From M3007 sp046296435 (GTDB taxonomy: Bacteria; Bacteroidota; Bacteroidia; Chitinophagales; Saprospiraceae), in contig JBKBLI010000005.1 in NCBI GenBank assembly GCA_046296435.1, forward strand, positions 1-64,000: 64,000 nt of DNA, written 5' to 3'. The notes beneath the pieces are model-generated. The model searched no databases. It worked only from the letters and a program-made list of their open reading frames with translations, and was not told where the DNA came from. Position numbers and translations under genes: made by a program. Shown here in pieces: positions 51,208 through 58,982 of this stretch (the stretch's first letter is position 1; every line of letters starts with the position of its first letter).

Positions 51208-52038
51208 TCACGCCTTGCGCCGGTCGTCGCGCCCCAGCATACCCATTTCTTTGGCTGTTTTGCCCGGACCATGCAACTCTACCGGCTCGCTGCGACCGCG
51301 CATCATGCGCAGGTTGAGCATCTCCACTAGCAGCGAGAAGAAAATGGCAAAATATAGATAGCCCTTGGGTATTTCGCCGTCGATAAAGTGCCCGAGATGC
51401 GCAGCTTCGGCAATCAAAGTAAAGCCAATCAGCAGCAAAAAGGCCAGTCCCAACATCTGCACGGTGGGATGGCGGTTGACAAACCGACTCACCGGACCGG
51501 CAAAAAGCATCATGATCAACACAGAAACGACAATCGCGATGATCATGATAGCCAGATCCTTCGTTATCCCGATCGCGGTCAGAATGGAGTCAAACGAAAA
51601 AACCAGATTGATCACGGCGATTTGCGCAATAGCCGCACCCAGGCTATTGGCCTTGCGCTCGGGATGCGGGTCGTCGGCATCCCGGGGCGTGTCGAGCTTG
51701 TGGTGAATTTCAGAAGTGGCTTTGTACAACAAGAAAACGCCCCCCAGAAAGAGGATCAATCCCTGACCCGTCACATCGCCGTGCAAGCCGGGCAGATCGA
51801 TCCGAAAGAGCGGCCGGGTCATGCCGACGATCCACACCAAGCCAAACAGCAGCACAATCCGCATGACCATGGCAAGCGTCAACCCGATGCTGCGCGCGCG
51901 GCTCTGCTGGCCCAGCGGAAGGCGCGCGCTGATGATCGAAAGAAAAATAATATTGTCCACGCCAAGGACAATTTCGAGAAAAGTGAGGGTCAAAAGGCTG
52001 ATCCAAACAGCGCCTGAACTGAAGTCCGGGAATGACAT
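51208..52038 (-). CDS. TerC-family integral membrane protein
   Basis: 276 residues from the ATG at 52038, with about seven hydrophobic helices. The acidic membrane signature FLEIVLGVDNIIFLSIIS near the N-terminus and VFSFDSILTAIGI in the middle each carry a membrane-embedded Asp; they are the hallmark of TerC/Alx. E. coli relatives export manganese, and others are linked to tellurite resistance. A TACCTTCG-like box lies just upstream. The C-terminal tail is charged and cytosolic. Confidence 0.92.
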   Translation of the reverse strand: MSFPDFSSGAVWISLLTLTFLEIVLGVDNIIFLSIISARLPLGQQSRARSIGLTLAMVMRIVLLFGLVWIVGMTRPLFRIDLPGLHGDVTGQGLILFLGGVFLLYKATSEIHHKLDTPRDADDPHPERKANSLGAAIAQIAVINLVFSFDSILTAIGITKDLAIMIIAIVVSVLIMMLFAGPVSRFVNRHPTVQMLGLAFLLLIGFTLIAEAAHLGHFIDGEIPKGYLYFAIFFSLLVEMLNLRMMRGRSEPVELHGPGKTAKEMGMLGRDDRRKA

Positions 52039-52125
52039 GCCGTTATTTATTTGTATTTTTGCGGCGCGAAGGTAAATGCAATTCCGCATTTAACGCATTT
52101 TTTTGTCACATTTCAGAACTAGTCC

Positions 52126-53694
52126 ATGTTTCGTCGCTTTTCCCATATCGCGCTTGTCCTGACCATATTCGTATGGGGTGGATGGGCATGTTCGCGGATC
52201 TCGCATGCCGGCAGCCGTCCATTCGAAGTTGTTTTTCTGCACATCAACGACGTGTACGAGATTGCCCCGATACATGGCAGGGGCGGCTTAGCCAGGGTAG
52301 CAGGGCTTTATCAACAACTCAAATCCCGCAATCCCAACACGCTATTTATCCTTGCGGGCGACTTCCTTAGCCCCTCGGTATTGGGCGCCCTTCGCTACGG
52401 GGATAAACGCGTCAAAGGCCGCCACATGGTCGAGGCGCTTAACGCGGCAGGCGTGCAATACGTGGTATTCGGCAACCATGAGTTTGATTACGACGAAGCC
52501 GATTTGCAGGCCCGCTTGGACGAATCCGAGTTTGTATGGTTGGGCGCCAATGCGCGTCAGGTCACGCCCGAAGGCCCCAGGCCATTCGCCAAGATACGCG
52601 AAGGGAAGCCCCAGCCGTGTCCCGATCACCTCGCCCTCACCCTGCGCGACGCAGGCGGGCGCTCGCTCCGCCTCGGCATGTTGGGCGTGCTGGTCAATTC
52701 AGGCCGCAAGCCTTACGTAACCTATACCGATTGGAAAGAAGCCGCCGACATTTCGCTGAAAGCCTTGCGTCCGCAGACGGATGTCGTCGTTGCGCTGACC
52801 CATCTCAACAAAACCGACGACCGTCAGTTTGCCGTTGCCTTCCCCGAAATCCCCCTGATCATGGGCGGACATGATCACGAAAACATGCTGGAGCGCATCG
52901 GGCCGGTTACCTTAGCCAAAGCCGATGCAAACGCGCCCACAGCCTACATCCACACCTTGCGCTATGACCCGCGCGCCAGGCGGGCGACAGTTCGCTCAGA
53001 GCTGGTCATTATCGACGAAAAAATCCCCGAGGACCCTGCCACAGCCGCAGTAGTAACCAAATGGACAAATATAGAGCGGCAAGCGCTCAAAGAGAGCGGA
53101 ATCAACAGCGACGCCGAAATAACGACCCTGACCCAGCCTCTGGACTGTCGCGAAGCGTTCATCCGATACCAACAGGCTCCGGTAGGCGACCTGCTGACCG
53201 AGGCCATGATTGCCGCGTCGCGCCATGGCGCGCAATGCGCCGTCATCAACAGTGGGTCGGTGCGCATCGACGATTTGATGAAAGGAAAAATAACTGAATA
53301 CGAGGTTGTGCGCATGTTGCCCTTTGGCGGCGGCGTGAGCGACGTAGAGGTGCGCGGCGCCATGCTGCGCCGCATGCTTGATACCGGTCTGAAGAACCAA
53401 GGCAATGGCGGCTATCTCCAATACGGCAAGCGTATTGCGCACCGGGGCGACAACTGGCTGGTCAATGGCGCCCCTATTGACGAGCAGGGAATTTATCGGG
53501 TGGTTCTGCCCAATTACATGTTGGATGTGGGCGACCAAAACTTAGCGTTTGTAAAAGCCCGAAATACAGACGCGCCCCTGACCGACAACCCCGAGATCCC
53601 GCGCCGCTACAAACCCCATACCGACGACGCAAGCGACGTGCGCCGCGACGTGCGCGTGCTGCTGATCGATTATTGGAAAAAAAATAGCCGATAA
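52126..53694 (+). CDS. 5'-nucleotidase/UshA-like metallophosphatase lipoprotein
   Basis: 522 residues. A signal with a cysteine in GGWACSRI suggests a lipoprotein. The N-terminal metallophosphoesterase domain has FLHINDVYEI (metal ligands Asp 42, His 39), LAGDFLSPSVLG, VVFGNHEFDYDE and MGGHDHENM. The C-terminal 5'-nucleotidase domain supplies the substrate pocket (QAPVGDLLTEAMIAASRHG, AVINSGSVRIDD, RMLPFGGGVSDVEV). It would hydrolyse nucleotides or nucleotide sugars in the periplasm. A TATTTTTG element (52054-52061) is a possible -7 box, shared gap with divergent terC. Confidence 0.92.
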   Translation: MFRRFSHIALVLTIFVWGGWACSRISHAGSRPFEVVFLHINDVYEIAPIHGRGGLARVAGLYQQLKSRNPNTLFILAGDFLSPSVLGALRYGDKRVKGRHMVEALNAAGVQYVVFGNHEFDYDEADLQARLDESEFVWLGANARQVTPEGPRPFAKIREGKPQPCPDHLALTLRDAGGRSLRLGMLGVLVNSGRKPYVTYTDWKEAADISLKALRPQTDVVVALTHLNKTDDRQFAVAFPEIPLIMGGHDHENMLERIGPVTLAKADANAPTAYIHTLRYDPRARRATVRSELVIIDEKIPEDPATAAVVTKWTNIERQALKESGINSDAEITTLTQPLDCREAFIRYQQAPVGDLLTEAMIAASRHGAQCAVINSGSVRIDDLMKGKITEYEVVRMLPFGGGVSDVEVRGAMLRRMLDTGLKNQGNGGYLQYGKRIAHRGDNWLVNGAPIDEQGIYRVVLPNYMLDVGDQNLAFVKARNTDAPLTDNPEIPRRYKPHTDDASDVRRDVRVLLIDYWKKNSR

Positions 53695-53696
53695 CC

Positions 53697-53725
53697 TTGC
53701 AAAACACAAATTTGATGTAACTTTG
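53697..53725 (+). promoter_or_regulatory. Promoter of the TPR membrane protein gene
   Basis: TTG 53697-53699 and TAACTTTG 53718-53725, 18 nt apart, directly after the nucleotidase stop. Leader about 70 nt. Confidence 0.6.
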
Positions 53726-53801
53726 CGCGCTTTTTTTAGAAAGGCGATCTTTTTTAGAATTACGAACAAACGGCGCCAAGCCGTAATCACGACCTTACAC
53801 A

Positions 53802-54494
53802 ATGGCAAAACGCAAGAGCGCAGAAGTGTCTTTTGAAGAAGTGAGCGCAAGCGCGGCAAACGACTCCGCGCCTTTCTGGGTAAAATACGAAAAACAAATC
53901 CTTTACGGCCTGGGCGCCATAGCGGCGCTGGTCGCCGGTTGGTTTCTCTACAAGTCATTCATTGTAGCGCCTCGCCAAAAAGAAGCGGTGGCCGCTATGT
54001 GGCAGGCCCAACTCCAGTTCAAGCGCGACTCCTTTCAACTCGCCTTAGAAAATCCCGGCGGCGGATTTGAGGGATTCCGCAGCATAGCCGACAATTACGG
54101 CTCTACGCCCGCAGGCAATATGGCCCGCTATTACGCAGGCGTATGCTGCCTCCATCTGGGCGATTACGACGAAGCCATCCGCTTCCTCGAAAAATACAGC
54201 CCCAAAGACGAACTCACCGCGCATACCCGAAACGGCATGCTGGGCGACTGTTACGCCGAGAAAAAAGACATGAGCAAAGCCCTGAGCTATTACGAAAAAG
54301 CAGTCAGTTCGGGCAACAACGAACTGCTATCTGCCTATTACCTCAAGAAGGTAGGTATGCTCAATGAGTATCAGGGCAATAAAGAAGCCGCCGCGAAGGC
54401 CTATGAGCGCCTGCGGCGCGACTTTCCGAATCAGTCCTCCTCAGACTGGAGCGAGATCGAAAAATACATCTACAGAGCAAGCGGCGGGAAATAA
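53802..54494 (+). CDS. Membrane-anchored tetratricopeptide protein (YfgM-like)
   Basis: 230 residues: cytosolic N-terminus, one transmembrane helix at about 33-51 (ILYGLGAIAALVAGWFLY), then TPR-type helices (GNMARYYAGVCCLHLGDYDE, AHTRNGMLGDCYAEKKDMS, KALSYYEKAVSSGNNE). The plan equals YfgM-like chaperone adaptors at the Sec translocon; in Bacteroidota the family is widespread. Single gene between promoter and terminator. Confidence 0.82.
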   Translation: MAKRKSAEVSFEEVSASAANDSAPFWVKYEKQILYGLGAIAALVAGWFLYKSFIVAPRQKEAVAAMWQAQLQFKRDSFQLALENPGGGFEGFRSIADNYGSTPAGNMARYYAGVCCLHLGDYDEAIRFLEKYSPKDELTAHTRNGMLGDCYAEKKDMSKALSYYEKAVSSGNNELLSAYYLKKVGMLNEYQGNKEAAAKAYERLRRDFPNQSSSDWSEIEKYIYRASGGK

Positions 54495-54521
54495 GGCTTT
54501 TATTTTCATCGTTTTTTGCTG

Positions 54522-54563
54522 AACAAGCCGTTTGGAAGCCTTTCCGGACGGCTTGTTTTTTTT
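54522..54563 (+). terminator. Terminator after the TPR protein gene
   Basis: A 10-bp perfect stem aacaagccgt/acggcttgtt (54522-54531, 54548-54557) with a 16-nt loop that can pair further, and eight T at 54556-54563. Confidence 0.88.
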
Positions 54564-54669
54564 GAAAAACAGCTCGGGTAGAGATCGAGGAGGCGCAGTA
54601 AGGAACTTGCCGCGCAGCAACCTCACGCGCGCTTGCTTGTTAAGGTAAGTACAAAATCGATTTGTTCTG

Positions 54670-55245
54670 ATGAATAAGATGCCCATATTTGTTGTTTTGT
54701 ACCTTTGCCTATCATCGGGCATGATGCTTCGATCTCAGGATTTGAGCGGGCTGAGCGCTCGCTGGAGCGATTCGTTCGTCGAGTGGGATCTCTACGGCTT
54801 CGACGGCGAAGACGCGCAAGAAGAGCGTATCGGACATCTGCAACTACGCTGGCTAAATCTCAAAGACGACTTCTCCGAATGGGAGTATCAGTGCGGCAGT
54901 CAACGCGGAAGCATCCGCCTGAAGTGGAAAGACGACCCCAACAACTGGGAACTGCGCACGTTCGATAACGAGACCATCACCATGCGCACGCTGTTCAACG
55001 GCGACTTGCGCCAATGGCGCGTGACCAACAACGACTACAGCCTGGAATTGCGATCCAAATGGCAAAATCAACTCGACGAGTGGCTGGTTGAAGACCGCGC
55101 AAGAGGCATTTTTTACATCTACACCGCGCGCGAGCGCGACCCTCGCGATTGGCTGATCGACGATCGGCTGAGCGACGAGGTGTCGCCCGCCATGCGCATG
55201 GCGCTGGCTTTTTTAGCCGTTTTTCACGGATCGCCAAAAATGTGA
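54670..55245 (+). CDS. Secreted tryptophan-repeat protein, unknown
   Basis: 191 residues. The N-terminus MNKMPIFVVLYLCLSSGMML reads as a signal peptide cut near RSQ. The mature part is made of about six repeats of 20-25 residues with a Trp before and after an acidic turn: ARWSDSFVEWDLYG, RWLNLKDDFSEWEYQ, KWKDDPNNWELRTFD, NGDLRQWRVTNND, KWQNQLDEWLVEDR, ERDPRDWLIDDR. I know no family name for it. The alternating pattern suggests stacked beta-hairpins with Trp side chains on one face, which may bind carbohydrate or form a small solenoid. A TACCTTTG at 54700-54707 inside the signal sequence leaves a shorter start (ATG 54721) possible. Confidence 0.65.
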   Translation: MNKMPIFVVLYLCLSSGMMLRSQDLSGLSARWSDSFVEWDLYGFDGEDAQEERIGHLQLRWLNLKDDFSEWEYQCGSQRGSIRLKWKDDPNNWELRTFDNETITMRTLFNGDLRQWRVTNNDYSLELRSKWQNQLDEWLVEDRARGIFYIYTARERDPRDWLIDDRLSDEVSPAMRMALAFLAVFHGSPKM

Positions 55246-55314
55246 AGCCACGCCTCTAAGCATGCTGCAAACGTCGCATAACCGACTTTTTTTTGAAAAA
55301 AAAATCTCAAGCGT

Positions 55315-55344
55315 TTTGCAGAAAAATAATTATCCATAACTTTG
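55315..55344 (+). promoter_or_regulatory. Promoter with a long leader
   Basis: TTTG 55315-55318 and TAACTTTG 55337-55344, 18 nt apart. The next start codon is at 55752, about 400 nt downstream. Confidence 0.55.
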
Positions 55345-55751
55345 CGCCATAATTTGTTGCAATCAACCTAAATGAACGGACGCTCCGATCGTCTGATATT
55401 CCGTCTTTTAATCCATTGCCTTTAATCTGCCAGCCGATTTTAATACATATACTCCTTTTTGTTAATCGCTTAGGAAGCGCCTCCCCTGTAGAGATAAGTC
55501 CGCAATTAAAAGTTTGGCCAAGGGTGTATTGTCCCACCCTGTGTTGACGATGTGTTGTCAGGTTCATGCGTTGCCGTTGGCTGTTGATACGTTAGGATTA
55601 GTTTAGGAAGAAGACTCTAACGACTACAATCCGTCTGTCTTGTCAATGCCGCTGACAGCGTCGCGTCGCGTAAGACCGTATAAGGGATCAATAATACACC
55701 GTAAGTTGAGCGTTTTTTTAATCCTTTCGTTTCCAAACATTGTGTAAGCTC
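55345..55751 (+). other. Long presumed 5' leader
   Basis: About 400 bases without a credible gene between a good promoter and the next ATG. The sequence is not GC-rich like genes here and includes a run tgccgctgacagcgtcgcgtcgcg that could fold. I recognise no riboswitch class. The upstream part (55246-55314) holds the palindrome ttttttttgaaaaaaaaa at 55287-55304. Confidence 0.4.
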
Positions 55752-57178
55752 ATGAATGATCTCTACGAATTGGTATTGCTGATCAGCAAGACCAAGTTGA
55801 AATCAGGCGGATTGATGAGCGCCATTTTGGAGCCTGGCTCGCGAATGGCGCAATTTTACGACGGAATTGCATCAGGACAGATCCTCGATGATGAGTCGGC
55901 CAAAGCTGTTCTGGAAAAAAACGGGAAGGCTGATCCCGTAAATTTGCCCAGTCTCAAAAATAAGCTCAAAGAAAGGCTCATCGATTCGGTATTCCTTTTG
56001 GACTACAAGGAGGGTTCTTTCTCGACAAGGCAGAAGGCCTTTTTTGAATGTTACAAGAAGTGGGCTGCCGCCATGATCCTGCTGACCCGCAACGCCAAAT
56101 CTACCGGAATAGATATTTTGGAGAAGTTATTGCGCAATACGATNNNNNNNNNNNNNNNNNNNNNNNNNNNNNNNNNNNNNNNNNNNNNNNNNNNNNNNNN
56201 NNNNNNNNNNNNNNNNNNNNNNNNNNNNNNNNNNNNNNNNNNGCGCAGACATACTACGACGAACTGGCGCCTTTCATGAAGGAATGCGCCTCGTTCAAAT
56301 TGCACCTCTTCGGGCGTCTGATCCACATGTTGATTTACAATACGGTCAATGATTACCGCAATACGGCCTTGCTTTGCGAAGACGCCATCCAATTTTTTGA
56401 TCAAAAAGACTACGATAGCGGCTTGCCGCTTCAGGTCTTCTACTACAACCTGATTGTATGCTACCTACAGTTGCAAGAATTCGAAAAGGGGCGCGCCATT
56501 GTCGAAAAGGCAGATAAATACTTTGAAGAGGGTTCCTTCAACTGGTTCAAACTGCGGGAGTTGTTTTTCATGCTGGCCATGCACACGGGACACTACGACG
56601 AAGCTTATGAACTATATCAGACCATAACCAATCACCCCAAGTACAAAAATCAGCCGTCGCTGATCAAAGAAATCTGGGGCATTTACAAAGCCTACATCCT
56701 TTACCTGATCAAAATCGGGGAGGTATCCGATCATCTGGTGGACGAAAAAGACCGCAAATTCCGTATGGGTAAGTTCATCAGCGAAATGCTCACCCTTTCA
56801 AAGGACAAGCGCGGCATGAATATCAGTATCCTAATCGTTCAGATCCTATACGGTATTGCAGAGCGGGATTACGCCCAGACGGGCGACCGCATCGAAGCCA
56901 TCGCCAAATACTGCACGCGCTATTTGAAAGAAAACGACACTTATCGGAGCAACTGTTTCATCAAGATGCTTTTGCAGATTCCGGCAGGAATGTTTCACCG
57001 CGCCAATGTCGAGCGCAAAGCAGAGCGCTATTTCAAGATGTTGCAAAAGTCGCCTTTAGAAACCGCGAACCAGGCGCACGAGATTGAGATCATCCCTTAC
57101 GAACAACTCTGGGCGCTCACGCTCAATACCCTTTCCGGAAAAATCGTACAGATCCGCGCCAAAAATGGCGGCCGCTAA
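55752..57178 (+). CDS. Large helical-repeat protein, unknown (gapped, frame differs across gap)
   Basis: Left part (55752-56143) and right part (56243-57178) are one gene split by 99 N. The left part, MNDLYELVLLISKTKLKSGG onwards, is helical and ends LEKLLRN; it includes NLPSLKNKLKERLIDSVFLL. The right part (YYDELAPFMKECASFKLHLF, then LQVFYYNLIVCYLQLQEFEK, KLRELFFMLAMHTGHYDEAY) is TPR-like. The two halves are in different frames relative to the N run, so the gap size is estimated wrongly or a frameshift is hidden. Layout resembles Bacteroidota proteins with an N-terminal helical module and TPR tail; function unknown. The stop overlaps that of the next, convergent gene. Confidence 0.7.
56144..56242. 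other. Assembly gap (99 N)
   Basis: One base shorter than the two other gaps in the window, and the coding frame is not preserved across it. Confidence 0.99.
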
Positions 57179-58302
57179 GGCGCGGCTACTTTGACAACCT
57201 TGCGTACCTCCCGCACCGTAGCGGTGTTGTACTTGAGGTAGTAGATACCGGGAGGCGCTTGCGGCAAATCATAGGTGTAGATACCCGGCGCCGTCTCGCG
57301 GTAGGGATGCAATACGGCGACTGAGCGTCCGTTTTCGTCCGTCATTTCGACCCCCAGCATGTCGCCCGCCTTCAGTTCGATCTGAAATTGCGCTTTGAAT
57401 GCGTACGGATTAGGGAATACTTTTGCCTCCGGCGCGGCAGCCTCCATTTTGCGGGTCAGTAAACCTTGCCAGTCGTTCTCGACGAGACTGGACGGCTGGG
57501 TCGCGTTTCGTTCCGACAATAGAGCAGGAGCGCCGGTAGAAGGCGCTGGCATGCGATCAAATGCCCAGAGCATGACGTTGCGCAGTAGGGTAAGAGCCGT
57601 TTCATCAGCGGCGTAATATTCCAACCCCAGATAAACCACGCGCCCTTTGCCGATCTGCTTGTATCCGATCACCGGATACGAAGCTACTTCAGCCAGCACG
57701 CGAAAGCCCGGATCATTCAGTTCGAGGGGATACGCAAAATTCCCCCCTTCAAAAACAATATCCAAGCCCTGAAAAATCGGGTGATACGGATCCTGCTCGC
57801 AAACGCGAGGCGCTTCTTTCCAAAAACCGTAATCCAGGTCAAACAAATCTAAAGCCTGCAACGCCTCAAAGTCGTGCGTGCCGGTGACGACCACCAGACC
57901 GCCCTGCTGCACAAATCCCTTGAGCGCTATGCCGTACTGGCGCAGGCGCGCCGTATCGCCAAGCGTGAGGTAAGGCGCTAAAACCACATCCTTGCGCTTC
58001 AACTTGTACGCCAGATCCGCCACATTCCCCCCTTTGAACGATTCAATCCGAGCCATGGGGAACAAGAGTTGCATAAAAGCGCTCATGTTCTCACTGTAGA
58101 TCGGGTCATATGCCATTTCGCAGAGGGTGAGCGCCTCGAATCTGAGGGTGGAGTCTGCCGGCAGGGTGACCGTGCGCAGCGGAACTTGATTGCCGAATGC
58201 ATGTCGGCTATTCACGGCGACGCGTTCAGCGTCGGGTTCAACATACAACCAACTTGCAAAAAGGCATAAGCCAACAATTGGCGCAAGTAAAATTTGATTC
58301 AT
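57175..58302 (-). CDS. Secreted T9SS protein with amidotransferase-like N-terminal domain
   Basis: 375 residues from the ATG at 58302, which gives a signal/anchor (ILLAPIVGLCLFASWLYV). The N-terminal 240 residues fold like the ThuA/class I amidotransferase group without a catalytic Cys-His pair that I can see: VVLAPYLTLGDTARLRQYGI, FVQQGGLVVVTGTHDFEAL, then GKGRVVYLGLEYYAADETAL. The C-terminal 90 residues form a type A T9SS sorting domain (KVFPNPYAFKAQFQIEL, APPGIYYLKYNT). Exported to the surface. Stop codons of this gene and the previous one overlap (57175-57178). Confidence 0.75.
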   Translation of the reverse strand: MNQILLAPIVGLCLFASWLYVEPDAERVAVNSRHAFGNQVPLRTVTLPADSTLRFEALTLCEMAYDPIYSENMSAFMQLLFPMARIESFKGGNVADLAYKLKRKDVVLAPYLTLGDTARLRQYGIALKGFVQQGGLVVVTGTHDFEALQALDLFDLDYGFWKEAPRVCEQDPYHPIFQGLDIVFEGGNFAYPLELNDPGFRVLAEVASYPVIGYKQIGKGRVVYLGLEYYAADETALTLLRNVMLWAFDRMPAPSTGAPALLSERNATQPSSLVENDWQGLLTRKMEAAAPEAKVFPNPYAFKAQFQIELKAGDMLGVEMTDENGRSVAVLHPYRETAPGIYTYDLPQAPPGIYYLKYNTATVREVRKVVKVAAP

Positions 58303-58440
58303 GGCACTTTTTGAAAAACGAATATTGCCAGGTTTTCGCTTAGCGTTATGAATTGACTTATTAACGACAAAACGCCGTTTTTGGTACGTAGGGCGGTCGA
58401 AGCCCATATCCAACAGTCTTCGGAGCTGGGGTCCTTGCAC

Positions 58441-58473
58441 AAAAAAAGCGACGGCTGCATGCGCCGTCGCTTT
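58441..58473 (-). terminator. Terminator of the DUF4332 gene
   Basis: An 11-bp stem (aaagcgacggc 58445-58455 with gccgtcgcttt 58463-58473), 7-nt loop; the minus-strand T tail corresponds to the A-run 58441-58447. Confidence 0.85.
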
Positions 58474-58499
58474 ACAGGATTTACTTCAGGCGATTTTGA

Positions 58500-58910
58500 T
58501 TAGTGAGTCACTTTAGGCTCCATTTCTTTGGCTTGGGCGACCCAACTTTCGACATCGCTGAGATTGGGCGTGCGGCGCACCAACTTTTTCTCTTCGTTTA
58601 CTTCAAGCATTTTGGCGTGCAAGTTGGCAGGAACGCGGTTGCGCAATTCCTTTACGGTATCTACGCCGGAGGCCTCCAGCAAGTCCGAATATTCTTCGCC
58701 AACGCCTTTGATACGGAACAGGTCTGCCATATTGACCCAACGGAGGACCAACTTCTCAGAGATGCCGGTTTTTTCGGCAATCTCTTCGCGGCCTTTCTTT
58801 GAAGCGCCCATTTCAAGAAGTTCGTCCACTTTGGTTATGCCCAGTTTCTCTTCCAACGTGGCCGAATAGGTTGGTCCGATTCCTTCAATTTCGATGAGTT
58901 TGTAAGACAT
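58500..58910 (-). CDS. DUF4332 helix-hairpin-helix protein
   Basis: 136 residues, all helical, cytosolic. Two helix-hairpin-helix units: EIEGIGPTYSATLEEKLGI with TKVDELLEMGASKKGREEIA, and DLFRIKGVGEEYSDLLEASG with VDTVKELRNRVPANLHAKML. This is the DUF4332 pattern, related to the HhH modules of DNA-binding proteins. Its molecular role is unknown; nucleic-acid contact is an inference from the fold. Confidence 0.88.
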   Translation of the reverse strand: MSYKLIEIEGIGPTYSATLEEKLGITKVDELLEMGASKKGREEIAEKTGISEKLVLRWVNMADLFRIKGVGEEYSDLLEASGVDTVKELRNRVPANLHAKMLEVNEEKKLVRRTPNLSDVESWVAQAKEMEPKVTH

Positions 58911-58948
58911 GTTTGTTATTTTTTAATGAGAAAAAGAGTATTTTGGCT

Positions 58949-58982
58949 CAAAAGTATTGCTAATTGCACAAACCTTTTACAA
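58949..58982 (-). promoter_or_regulatory. Candidate promoter of the DUF4332 gene
   Basis: TACTTTTG on the minus strand (CAAAAGTA 58949-58956) with a TTG (CAA 58980-58982) 23 nt upstream, overlapping the 3' end of the acetoacetyl-CoA synthetase gene. Leader about 35 nt. Confidence 0.45.
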
